From positions 1-52,883 of the forward strand of contig JADFUR010000096.1 in the NCBI GenBank assembly GCA_015222055.1: 52,883 nucleotides of DNA. Reading direction: 5' to 3'. The translations under genes and the position numbers were made by a program. Source of the stretch: Bacteroidota bacterium (GTDB lineage: Bacteria; Bacteroidota; Bacteroidia; Bacteroidales; B39-G9). Within the stretch, counting starts at the first letter, position 1; the number at the start of each line of letters is the position of its first letter. Shown piece after piece: positions 16,562 through 24,098 of this stretch. The notes under the pieces were generated by a model, which saw nothing but the letters and a program-made list of their open reading frames with translations, did not search any database and was not told where the DNA came from.

Positions 16562-17612
16562 TAATTATCGCTCCACGACCATCCTCTTGTGTTGGTAACA
16601 CAAGAGCATTATGTCTAAAATTAACCAAGTTGCGTTGATTTGCAGGGTCGGTCTTAGCCTCGCTATAATACATCTTTGTCCATCCATTCGCTCGCACAAC
16701 GCGTTCCATTGAAAAGAAAATAGAAGCTTTTTGATCGCCTGCCTCTGGCACAGCACCAAATGCTAATTTCACTTTTCTGGTAGCGTTATAATATGGATTT
16801 CCTGAGTACTCAAAAACCGCGAAACTAAATAGATTTGCAATTTTACCGGAGGTATAATTGTAGTATTGATCCTTAAAATTCTGGTAAACTAGCAACAAGT
16901 CATTTATGTGATCTTCACATAAAACCAAACGCCTTCCTTCGTATGGAATTTGAAGTGCGTCAGCTTTTTTCTTCAAGCTTAAAATGTCTGCAATTACTAA
17001 TCTCTTACGACCCGTACCGTCATCTTCACCAGTTGTAAGTAAAACAGGCATTTTTGAATTCGAGCTATTTGCCGGAGCTATAGCATGAATTGCCTTTTGA
17101 AACTTACTGATATTAATAGCTTTTGTATGCTTCCCTTTCACGGTCGCTATCTTATCATAGCTCAAAGCATATAGCTCATCATCAGTGATTGGTGTTGGTT
17201 TGGTTTGATACTTATCAAGAGGGATAGGTATATCTTCTTCTCCAAGCACCTGCTCTGGTATTGGATAAGTTGTGTTATTTATCAGTACTTCCGGTAGCAC
17301 ACCCATATATACGAGGTGTATAACTTGCATCTCATCACCGGCAGAACTAACATATCTGCTATAATCTTCAATACCTTCAAGGAATGTTGCATTTTGAAGA
17401 GTGCTTAACTCTTCTTTAACAGCTCCTGTCCATACCTCCCGATACACACCTGACATAGCAATACCAGAGCTCCCCATTGGGATAAATTGCATAATAAAGA
17501 GAATTGTAACAGGAATCCAAGCACTAACTGCAAGTGGAGCTGCTAAACCAACACCTGCAAATAAACTCACGGCCAGTGAGAATAAAATACTTAAAATCAA
17601 TTTTGTTTTCAT
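16548..17612 (-). CDS. major capsid protein with hydrophobic N-terminus
   Basis: The 354 residues follow the protease/scaffold gene and precede tail genes, the place of the Mu major head protein. Two hydrophobic segments occupy about residues 5-26 and 31-47, before MSGVYREVWTGAVKEELSTL, where the capsid domain seems to begin. The rest looks like an HK97-type capsid (DPANQRNLVNFRHNALVLP near the end). The hydrophobic leader is probably removed by the ClpP-like protease or anchors early prohead assembly at the membrane. Similar leaders occur in related Bacteroidota phages. Confidence 0.83.
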   Translation of the reverse strand: MKTKLILSILFSLAVSLFAGVGLAAPLAVSAWIPVTILFIMQFIPMGSSGIAMSGVYREVWTGAVKEELSTLQNATFLEGIEDYSRYVSSAGDEMQVIHLVYMGVLPEVLINNTTYPIPEQVLGEEDIPIPLDKYQTKPTPITDDELYALSYDKIATVKGKHTKAINISKFQKAIHAIAPANSSNSKMPVLLTTGEDDGTGRKRLVIADILSLKKKADALQIPYEGRRLVLCEDHINDLLLVYQNFKDQYYNYTSGKIANLFSFAVFEYSGNPYYNATRKVKLAFGAVPEAGDQKASIFFSMERVVRANGWTKMYYSEAKTDPANQRNLVNFRHNALVLPTQEDGRGAIISANV

Positions 17613-17671
17613 TTTGAAAAATTTAAAGTGTAATTAATTGTTTTTATTTTTAATAAAATAGATTAATGAAT

Positions 17672-18790
17672 CTATAACTCAGGATTACATCCGTATTTTG
17701 CTTTATACAAAGCAGTAAATGCCTCAGGGTCTTTTTTTGGCATCGCTTCAAGTTCTGCAGAGGCTTCTTTTTGCCATTTATCCCAGTCCCAGTCTTTTCT
17801 ATCTGTGGGAATTTCATCTTTCTTATCTTTTTTTCCTAATGCATCAGAAACAGATTGGTAAACTTGCATGTCAGAAAAAATAGCATTCAGCTCTTCTAAA
17901 CCAATCTTTTCGCCGCGTGCGATATATTCATCACGCTTTTCTTTTTTTATTTTTCCTGCAGCAACGGCAGAATCAACAGCTGCCAAAATTGAGGCTTTTT
18001 GATTTTTTTTCAATTCATCTTGAGCTGCTTTAGCCTTTGTTTCACCGGATGTAATTTTTGCATCAATAGCGGCCATTACTTCCTCTTCGGTGCTAGCTTC
18101 GGTAACGGTTGTTAAGCCATACCTTGCAATAAGTGATTTTTTGTCCATCTTTTTCGTTTTTAATTTTGGAATTGTTGTTTTGGTAAGTGCTGCGAATTTA
18201 AGATAAGTAGCCTTCGCACCTAAAAGCTCCACTTCTTCTTTATCAAGGTCTGTAACATCTTTTGCCTTAGCATCAAATTTATCATCTGCAAGACCTTCAG
18301 AAATTGCTTCATCGGCATCAAACCAATTATCGCCAACCATCCATTTTTCAACTTCATTTTGCGATTTACCGGTGCGAGCCATTAATTTCGTAATAAAATT
18401 CTTTTTCATAGACCTCAATAGCTTAGCATATTTCTCCATATCCTCGGCCGTGCCATCAACACCACCCTGCGGAGCGTGGAGCATAATAAAGCCGTTCTCA
18501 GCAATGTGAATTTTGTTGCCTGACATCATAATTACGCTTCCCATACTGGCAGCAACTCCATCTATATATATATCGAGGTTACCTTTAAATGTAGCAAAGG
18601 CATTGTAAATTAAATTACCGTCAAATACATAGCCTCCATAGGTGTGAAGATGGAAATCTAATTGTGTATAATTTTCTTTTGTTATTTCAGAAATCGCATC
18701 AATTACAGTTCTATAACCAAGGTCATAACCACCCACATAACCATAGATGGTAAGAATTGCTTTATTTCTTTTTTTTTCGAGTAAAAACAT
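17672..18790 (-). CDS. head maturation protease (ClpP-like) with C-terminal scaffold
   Basis: Residues 1-190 resemble ClpP-type prohead proteases. The nucleophile is S82 in GVAASMG and the catalytic histidine is H105 in MLHAP. The WFDADEAISEGLADD segment supplies the acidic region. From about 215 on the protein is helical, lysine- and alanine-rich, with no enzyme-like features, as in scaffold domains (compare Mu gpI/Z). It is the first gene of the leftward late operon, starting 187 bp from the divergent terminase gene. Confidence 0.9.
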   Translation of the reverse strand: MFLLEKKRNKAILTIYGYVGGYDLGYRTVIDAISEITKENYTQLDFHLHTYGGYVFDGNLIYNAFATFKGNLDIYIDGVAASMGSVIMMSGNKIHIAENGFIMLHAPQGGVDGTAEDMEKYAKLLRSMKKNFITKLMARTGKSQNEVEKWMVGDNWFDADEAISEGLADDKFDAKAKDVTDLDKEEVELLGAKATYLKFAALTKTTIPKLKTKKMDKKSLIARYGLTTVTEASTEEEVMAAIDAKITSGETKAKAAQDELKKNQKASILAAVDSAVAAGKIKKEKRDEYIARGEKIGLEELNAIFSDMQVYQSVSDALGKKDKKDEIPTDRKDWDWDKWQKEASAELEAMPKKDPEAFTALYKAKYGCNPEL

Positions 18791-18843
18791 TCATTGAAAA
18801 TTTACATGAGACTATTTTTCAAAATTAAAACCTTTAAGTTTTA

Positions 18844-18966
18844 CAAACATGAGTTACAATTTTAATCTCTTTAGCAAAACCAAGCAACTAATTGTCCTGA
18901 TTCTGGACAATTATGTCCAGAATCAGGACAATTTCTGTTTTTATTCCTCTGAGTAATTCATATTTG
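18844..18966. promoter_or_regulatory. divergent late promoter region with a 20-bp perfect palindrome
   Basis: AATTGTCCTGATTCTGGACA (18890-18909) is repeated exactly inverted at 18914-18933 around the spacer ATTA. It stands between two candidate -7 elements that deviate from TAnnTTTG in the same way: CATATTTG on plus (18959-18966) and CATGTTTG on minus (18844-18851). -33 elements are weak. This looks like an activator-dependent pair of late promoters sharing one operator, analogous to Mu C control. The activator was not identified. Confidence 0.7.
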
Positions 18967-18983
18967 TATAAACTATTTTGAAA

Positions 18984-19481
18984 ATGGCCAAAATTCGAGA
19001 AAAAAAGATAGCACGCATTCTTTATGTTGAACAACATAAAGATGCTAAAGAAATTAGCAGACTAATTAATGTCAGCGAACCGACCTTGAGTAAATGGGTA
19101 AATGAATTAGGCTGGAAACGTGAGAGGAACGCAAGGCTTAACTCACCAGCAGTTAGAATTGATAACATCAAACAAATAATTAACAATCTAAGCGAAGAGC
19201 GGTTACAGCTCGGAAAAGAGTTAAAAATAACACAGCTCGAAGAGGATCTCGAAGAAAACAAGAGACTACGAACTTCTATTGCTCAACTTGATGACGCTGT
19301 TAGTAAATGGAACAAAACCCTTGAGACTATAAATAAGGATAGCCAAGTTACACTCACAACTTATTTGGCAGTAATGGAAATGCTTTTTGAAGCATTAAAA
19401 GCATTCGATGAAAAATTATATTTCAAAACACTCGACTTTCAGGAAGTCCATTTAAATGATGTTTCATTAAAATTTAAATAG
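18984..19481 (+). CDS. terminase small subunit
   Basis: The first 45 residues form a helix-turn-helix (KDAKEISRLINVSEPTLSKW), followed by a coiled coil to about residue 115 and a short C-terminal region. This is the layout of Mu-type small terminases that recognise packaging DNA. I use the ATG at 18984 (MAKIREKK); a TTG two codons upstream is in frame but less likely. It is the first gene of the rightward late operon and is followed by the large subunit after 2 bp. Confidence 0.85.
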   Translation: MAKIREKKIARILYVEQHKDAKEISRLINVSEPTLSKWVNELGWKRERNARLNSPAVRIDNIKQIINNLSEERLQLGKELKITQLEEDLEENKRLRTSIAQLDDAVSKWNKTLETINKDSQVTLTTYLAVMEMLFEALKAFDEKLYFKTLDFQEVHLNDVSLKFK

Positions 19482-19483
19482 CA

Positions 19484-21007
19484 ATGAAATTTCAGGATAA
19501 AAACGCATTATTAAATTACAAAAAGAAGTTGCGAAACATTCGCAATGGTAATGAGATTAATGAAAGTGAAACTAAAAAGGAACAACAGGCCAGGATAAAA
19601 AAAGCAAAGAAGGATCCTCGCTATTTTATTCAAACTTACTTCAAGCATTATTGTGATGCTGAAACTCCTTGGTTTCACATCGCATTAATGATATTAGTCC
19701 TGAAATCTAAAACTATACGAGCACTTGTTCGTTGGGGTCGAGGTCTAGCAAAATCAGTTGTGTGCGATACATTTATCCCCCTTTGGCTATGGATTAATGG
19801 TGAAGATGTATATCTAGTACTCGTAGGAAACTCTTATGATAAAGCAGCTATTTTACTTAGAGATATACAGGCAGAATTTGAAGCTAATCAGCTTTTAATT
19901 CATGATTTTGGTGAACAAAAATTAGCAGGTTCATGGACTGACGGCGATTTCTGCACAAAAGATAACCGATTTATTGGTAAAGCCCTCGGAATGGGTCAAA
20001 GCCCTCGTGGTTTGCGTAAGGGTAAAGAGCGACCTAATTTAATTATATGTGATGATTTAGAAGATAAAGACACAAGTCGTAATCCCAAACGCCAAGATGA
20101 TGTTGTAAGATGGATTGAGCGTGATTTAATCCCAACGATGGACGGAGAAATAAGACGGTATTTGCATCCAAACAATGACCCTTGGCCTCGCTCTATTCAA
20201 AATCAATTAGAATTAAGGCATCCTAATTGGAAAGTTGACACAATAAAAGCATATAATCAAGAAACTTATGAGCCCGCTTGGAAGGAAAAACACCCTCTTT
20301 TTTACTATAAAGATGTTGAAGATGATATAGGCTCTTTGGCTGCTCGTGCTGAATATAATCACGAAAAGCATATTGAAGGCAAACTCTTTACTGATGAAAT
20401 GATACAATGGGCAAAGCCTCCGGCACTTAATCATTTTCAGCTTATTGTTGGATTTTGGGACGTGGCCTATTCAGGCAAAAGCGACTATAATGCAATTAAC
20501 GTTTTGGGATTACATGGACGTAATTTTTGGAAGCTTAAAGCTTTTGTAAAACAATGCAAAATGGTTGTGGCTATTCGATTTATGTACGACTATGAAGAGG
20601 GTTTACCGGAAACCGTTGTAGTACACTGGGAAGTTGAAAGTCAGTTCTGGAATGACCCACTACGAGATGCTCTTAAAATTGTAGAAATAGAAAAAGGCAG
20701 ACCGCTTAATATCAGAATTGTTGAGCGTCCAAGGATGAATAAATATGACAGAATTGTATCGGGATTAATGCCTTATTATCAAAATAATAGAATTTATTAC
20801 AATGAAAAAGAGCGGTCGAACAATGATATGCAAGTGGGAATTTCCCAGCTCAAAGGAATTGAGCCGGGATATAAGACACATGACGATAGCCCTGATTCCG
20901 ATGAGCAGGGAATTAATGAATTAAGCACTTATGTTCGCACGGAAGCATTTACTCCACGCATTACTAGTGCTGCACATTATCATTCACATTCAAAAAACAG
21001 ATACTAA
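19484..21007 (+). CDS. terminase large subunit (Mu gp28-like)
   Basis: This packaging motor ATPase/nuclease has 507 residues. The ATPase half shows a variant P-loop (ALVRWGRGLAKSVV, about 83-96) and Walker B LIICDDLED (about 184-192). The nuclease half has the RNase H-like acidic motifs FWDVAYSGKSDYNA and, near the end, a DDSPDSDEQG stretch. The stop overlaps the next start as TAATG. Transposable phages use it for headful packaging from an end into flanking host DNA. Confidence 0.92.
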   Translation: MKFQDKNALLNYKKKLRNIRNGNEINESETKKEQQARIKKAKKDPRYFIQTYFKHYCDAETPWFHIALMILVLKSKTIRALVRWGRGLAKSVVCDTFIPLWLWINGEDVYLVLVGNSYDKAAILLRDIQAEFEANQLLIHDFGEQKLAGSWTDGDFCTKDNRFIGKALGMGQSPRGLRKGKERPNLIICDDLEDKDTSRNPKRQDDVVRWIERDLIPTMDGEIRRYLHPNNDPWPRSIQNQLELRHPNWKVDTIKAYNQETYEPAWKEKHPLFYYKDVEDDIGSLAARAEYNHEKHIEGKLFTDEMIQWAKPPALNHFQLIVGFWDVAYSGKSDYNAINVLGLHGRNFWKLKAFVKQCKMVVAIRFMYDYEEGLPETVVVHWEVESQFWNDPLRDALKIVEIEKGRPLNIRIVERPRMNKYDRIVSGLMPYYQNNRIYYNEKERSNNDMQVGISQLKGIEPGYKTHDDSPDSDEQGINELSTYVRTEAFTPRITSAAHYHSHSKNRY

Positions 21008-21444
21008 TGGCATTTTTAAACGCGACAGATTATGATGTTCAGATACGTTCTGAAATAAATAAAATTATTGACCCGAGCACCGAGCAAACTAAATTGAAAA
21101 GGGCAGAGGACATGGCTATTGACCAAATAAAAAATTATTTAGCCGGTAGATATAATCTTGACCTCATTTTTGTTGATGCACCAGCTGAAGGTGTTACCGA
21201 CCAACGCGATAATTTCATCGTAATGATCACTATTGATATAACACTGTATCACTTGTGGTGTAAAGAGGGTGGTAATAACATTCCACAAACAAGAATTGAC
21301 CGCTATGCCGATGCTCTGGATTGGCTCAAAGCCGTTCAAAAAGGAGCTGCAACAAATTTGCCACTAATTACTAATGATGAAGGCGAAATTGTTGGAGATC
21401 TAAGAATTTGGAGTGCACACGCATTTGAAGATAATAGATATTAA
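21007..21444 (+). CDS. head-tail connector protein, Mu gp36-like (DUF1320)
   Basis: The 145 residues have the helical DUF1320 pattern: an N-terminal DYDVQIRSEINKIIDP, then AEDMAIDQIKNYLAGRYNL, MITIDITLYHLW and YADALDWLKAVQKG. In Mu, gp36 is a head-completion/connector protein. Here it stands between terminase and portal rather than after the capsid, which in this phage is on the opposite operon. Confidence 0.85.
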   Translation: MAFLNATDYDVQIRSEINKIIDPSTEQTKLKRAEDMAIDQIKNYLAGRYNLDLIFVDAPAEGVTDQRDNFIVMITIDITLYHLWCKEGGNNIPQTRIDRYADALDWLKAVQKGAATNLPLITNDEGEIVGDLRIWSAHAFEDNRY

Positions 21445-21446
21445 TT

Positions 21447-22670
21447 ATGAGAAATTACGATATAAATAAAAAGAGCTATTTGTGGGGCTTAATTAAAGCC
21501 GAGACAAAAACACCAAGCACCGGTAAAAAAAACAACGGCATCATAACTCAGCTTATCAGTGAGTTTCAAGACAGAAGCCGTTCTGATATACAGAAATGGC
21601 GTCAAGCGATGCAAGCGGCAGAAGATCCTGAAAACCCAAGATGGAATTTGTTGCAAGATCTGTATGACAATTTAATGACAGATGGTCACCTCATGGCTAA
21701 TATCCAAATTAGAAAGTCAGCTGTTATGGGTAATCGCTTTTTTATTATGGATAAAGATGGTAAAGAAAATGATGAAGTTACTCAGCAAATTCAAACCGAA
21801 TGGTTTTATAATATAATAGAGTTCCTACTTGATAGTATTTACAGGGGTTACTCTGTAATAGAGCTTACAGACCCAATTTTAATGAGGTGGAAATTAATCC
21901 CTCATAGAAATGTATGCCCTCAATTTGAGAGAATTTATCTTGAAGTAATGGGAACTAAATTTGTTACTTATTCCGATCCTTCTTTTGCAAATAACATTAT
22001 TGCATTAACATCTCTTAATAAGTTCGGGATTCTAAACGACATCATTCCACAATTAATTTGGAAAAGAAATGCTCAACAAACATGGGCTGATTTTTCTGAG
22101 CGTTTTGGCATCCCTTTAGTTACTGCAGAAACTCTCGAAACCGACACAAAAAAGCTTAATTTAATTGAAACAATGTTACGCAAGTTGGGACAAGCAGCTC
22201 AGGCTGTTTTACCTGAAGGCACTAAAATAACAATTCACGATTCAAGTACAAAAGGAGATCCTCACAATATTTTTTCTGAACAAATAAAAATTACTAATTC
22301 TGAAATCAGCAAAAGAATAGTAGGTGGTACTATGATCTCTGACGATGGAAGCTCTTACAGTCAGAGTGAAGTTCATGAGCGTACTCTTAATGATAAAATT
22401 GCCGAGGCAGACAGGCGAATAATTGAATTCACAGTTAATAATAAGCTTATACCTTTATTACGAAATTACGGAATTAAATTTAATGATAATGAACGCTTTG
22501 TATTTGACCGCTCAGAAAGGCTTTCATTAACTGAACATTGGAAGATCGTAAGTGGCATACTTCAAAATTATGATGTTGATGATGAATGGATCTCGCGAAG
22601 TTTTAACGTGCCAATTATTGGCAAAAAACAACAATCCGTTGGGGCGGGTATTACTGCAAATTTTCGTTAG
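21447..22670 (+). CDS. portal protein (DUF935, Mu gp29-like)
   Basis: The 407-residue portal forms the dodecameric DNA gate. Motifs include RSDIQKWRQAMQAAEDPENP, LMTDGHLMANIQIRKSAVMG, IYRGYSVIEL and QSEVHERTLNDKIAEADRR, all typical of DUF935 portals. It ends GAGITANFR at TAG 22668-22670. The last codons GCA AAT TTT CGT TAG contain a slippery heptamer followed by a stable hairpin. A fraction of ribosomes may therefore continue into the MuF frame and make a portal-MuF fusion. Confidence 0.93.
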   Translation: MRNYDINKKSYLWGLIKAETKTPSTGKKNNGIITQLISEFQDRSRSDIQKWRQAMQAAEDPENPRWNLLQDLYDNLMTDGHLMANIQIRKSAVMGNRFFIMDKDGKENDEVTQQIQTEWFYNIIEFLLDSIYRGYSVIELTDPILMRWKLIPHRNVCPQFERIYLEVMGTKFVTYSDPSFANNIIALTSLNKFGILNDIIPQLIWKRNAQQTWADFSERFGIPLVTAETLETDTKKLNLIETMLRKLGQAAQAVLPEGTKITIHDSSTKGDPHNIFSEQIKITNSEISKRIVGGTMISDDGSSYSQSEVHERTLNDKIAEADRRIIEFTVNNKLIPLLRNYGIKFNDNERFVFDRSERLSLTEHWKIVSGILQNYDVDDEWISRSFNVPIIGKKQQSVGAGITANFR

Positions 22671-22700
22671 GGAATAATCCACAGGCAAAAATTATTCCCT
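22658..22700 (+). promoter_or_regulatory. candidate -1 frameshift signal: slippery A AAT TTT plus hairpin
   Basis: The heptamer A AAT TTT (22658-22664) fits X XXY YYZ in the portal frame. After a 4-nt gap, AGGGAATAAT (22669-22678) pairs perfectly with ATTATTCCCT (22691-22700) across a 12-nt loop. A -1 slip leads into TCG TTA GGG AAT, the MuF frame. Heptamer, spacing, hairpin and the lack of another start codon agree. Confidence 0.75.
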
Positions 22701-24010
22701 CACATAAGCCGGAACTATATGCTGATGTTTGCCCACATTGTGGAGGTGCTGCACCTGAAGTTTCAGCAGATATACCACCAAACTTTGTCAAGCGTATTAA
22801 TAAAGAATTAAAGCGTATTATTGATGATGTATATTCCGGTAATATTACAGCCGGAAATATTGACACTCGGCTATTGAAGGTGGTTGGTTCTGCCATAGAA
22901 AAAAGTTTATTCCAGGGCTTTGGAAAAGATTTTGCTACAGTTGATTTTACAACTCCCGATGCTGCAATGTTAAGTAGATTAACACGTGATGTTTGGCAAT
23001 TTTCTGCAGCAAAAAACTATCAGCAATTACGCGACACAACTCTTGCTTTGATTGATGAAAGTGGCAAGGCTCGTAATTTTGCAGATTTTAAAGATGCGGC
23101 AAAACAAATCAATAATAAATACAATGATACCTGGCTAAAGACTGAATATAACCAAGCAGTTGGTAGTAGCACAATGGCAGCACGTTGGTCAGAATATAAG
23201 GCCAATGCCGACATAATGCCTTTTTTACAATACGATACAGCCGGAGATAATAATGTTCGCCCGGAACATCAGTTGTTAGATGGTATTATTCGTAAAATTA
23301 CCGATGAGTTTTGGAAACAATATTTTCCTCCAAATGGATGGGGTTGTCGTTGTGGTGCTAATCAACTAAGCACTAGCACAGCTGTAGAAACTCAGGCAAT
23401 ACCTACCGTAAAAGTGCCGGAAATGTTTAAAACAAATTTGGCTGACAATGGTTTAATATTTCCAAAAGGGCACGCTTATTATACCGGTATTCCAAATAAA
23501 ATATTACGAACCGCAATACAAACATTGCCCGATGATGTGGCATACAAAGCCGTATATACAAATCCCGAAACAAAAGGAAGTATAAAAATGCACTTAATGC
23601 ACGGGACTAGCGAAATGGCTTCAAATATCGCCATGAGCGAAACTCTTGCAGATTATGGTTATAAAGTAAAGCTATTGCCAATTATTGATACTGATAGAGA
23701 CGACATAAGAAAAATAATTTTTAAAACAGATAAATTCATTCCCGGTAAAAATCCGGATGCATTAATTAATAAAGAGATTTTTGAGATGAAATGGCTTAAA
23801 AAAGTTAGTTATAAAAATTTACAACGCAATACTTATAAAGCTTCCAAACAAGCCAACAATGTGTTTCTTAAAATAACAGAGACATTAACCGAGAAGCAAC
23901 TATCACGACCAATCAATGGTATTTTTAATCAAAGCAAAAGCATAAAACAGGTATGGATTGATAATAATGGAGACATATTAAAAATGCAAAACCCAAACTA
24001 CAAAAAATAA
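22664..24010 (+). CDS. MuF minor head protein with nuclease-like C-terminal toxin domain, probably expressed as a frameshift fusion
   Basis: The frame is open from 22607 and reads coding sequence well before its first start-like codon (TTG 22874), including YADVCPHCGGAAPE, so translation must enter earlier. A -1 frameshift from the portal gene gives 448 residues after the joint. The MuF domain is shown by NNVRPEHQLLDG and PPNGWGCRCGANQL. The last 150 residues resemble a CdiA-type C-terminal nuclease: KNPDALIN, EIFEMK (a PD-ExK-like pattern) and ASKQANNVFLKI. MuF-linked polymorphic toxins are known in temperate phages. Injection with phage DNA or release in the host are possible. No immunity gene follows. 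Confidence 0.82.
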   Translation, partial: SLGNNPQAKIIPSHKPELYADVCPHCGGAAPEVSADIPPNFVKRINKELKRIIDDVYSGNITAGNIDTRLLKVVGSAIEKSLFQGFGKDFATVDFTTPDAAMLSRLTRDVWQFSAAKNYQQLRDTTLALIDESGKARNFADFKDAAKQINNKYNDTWLKTEYNQAVGSSTMAARWSEYKANADIMPFLQYDTAGDNNVRPEHQLLDGIIRKITDEFWKQYFPPNGWGCRCGANQLSTSTAVETQAIPTVKVPEMFKTNLADNGLIFPKGHAYYTGIPNKILRTAIQTLPDDVAYKAVYTNPETKGSIKMHLMHGTSEMASNIAMSETLADYGYKVKLLPIIDTDRDDIRKIIFKTDKFIPGKNPDALINKEIFEMKWLKKVSYKNLQRNTYKASKQANNVFLKITETLTEKQLSRPINGIFNQSKSIKQVWIDNNGDILKMQNPNYKK

Positions 24011-24021
24011 TTTGGGTTTTG
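23987..24021 (+). terminator. hairpin spanning the MuF stop codon
   Basis: CAAAACCCAAA (23987-23997) pairs with TTTGGGTTTTG (24011-24021). No clean T tract follows, so a weak terminator or an mRNA end-stabilising hairpin is possible. The tape measure gene starts 78 bp later. Confidence 0.5.
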
Positions 24022-24098
24022 GGCTTCCTTGAGGCCGAACCTCTTGGAACAATACAAAGATACAATATTTTTTTTAAAAGTCAAATAAATAGATTGTT

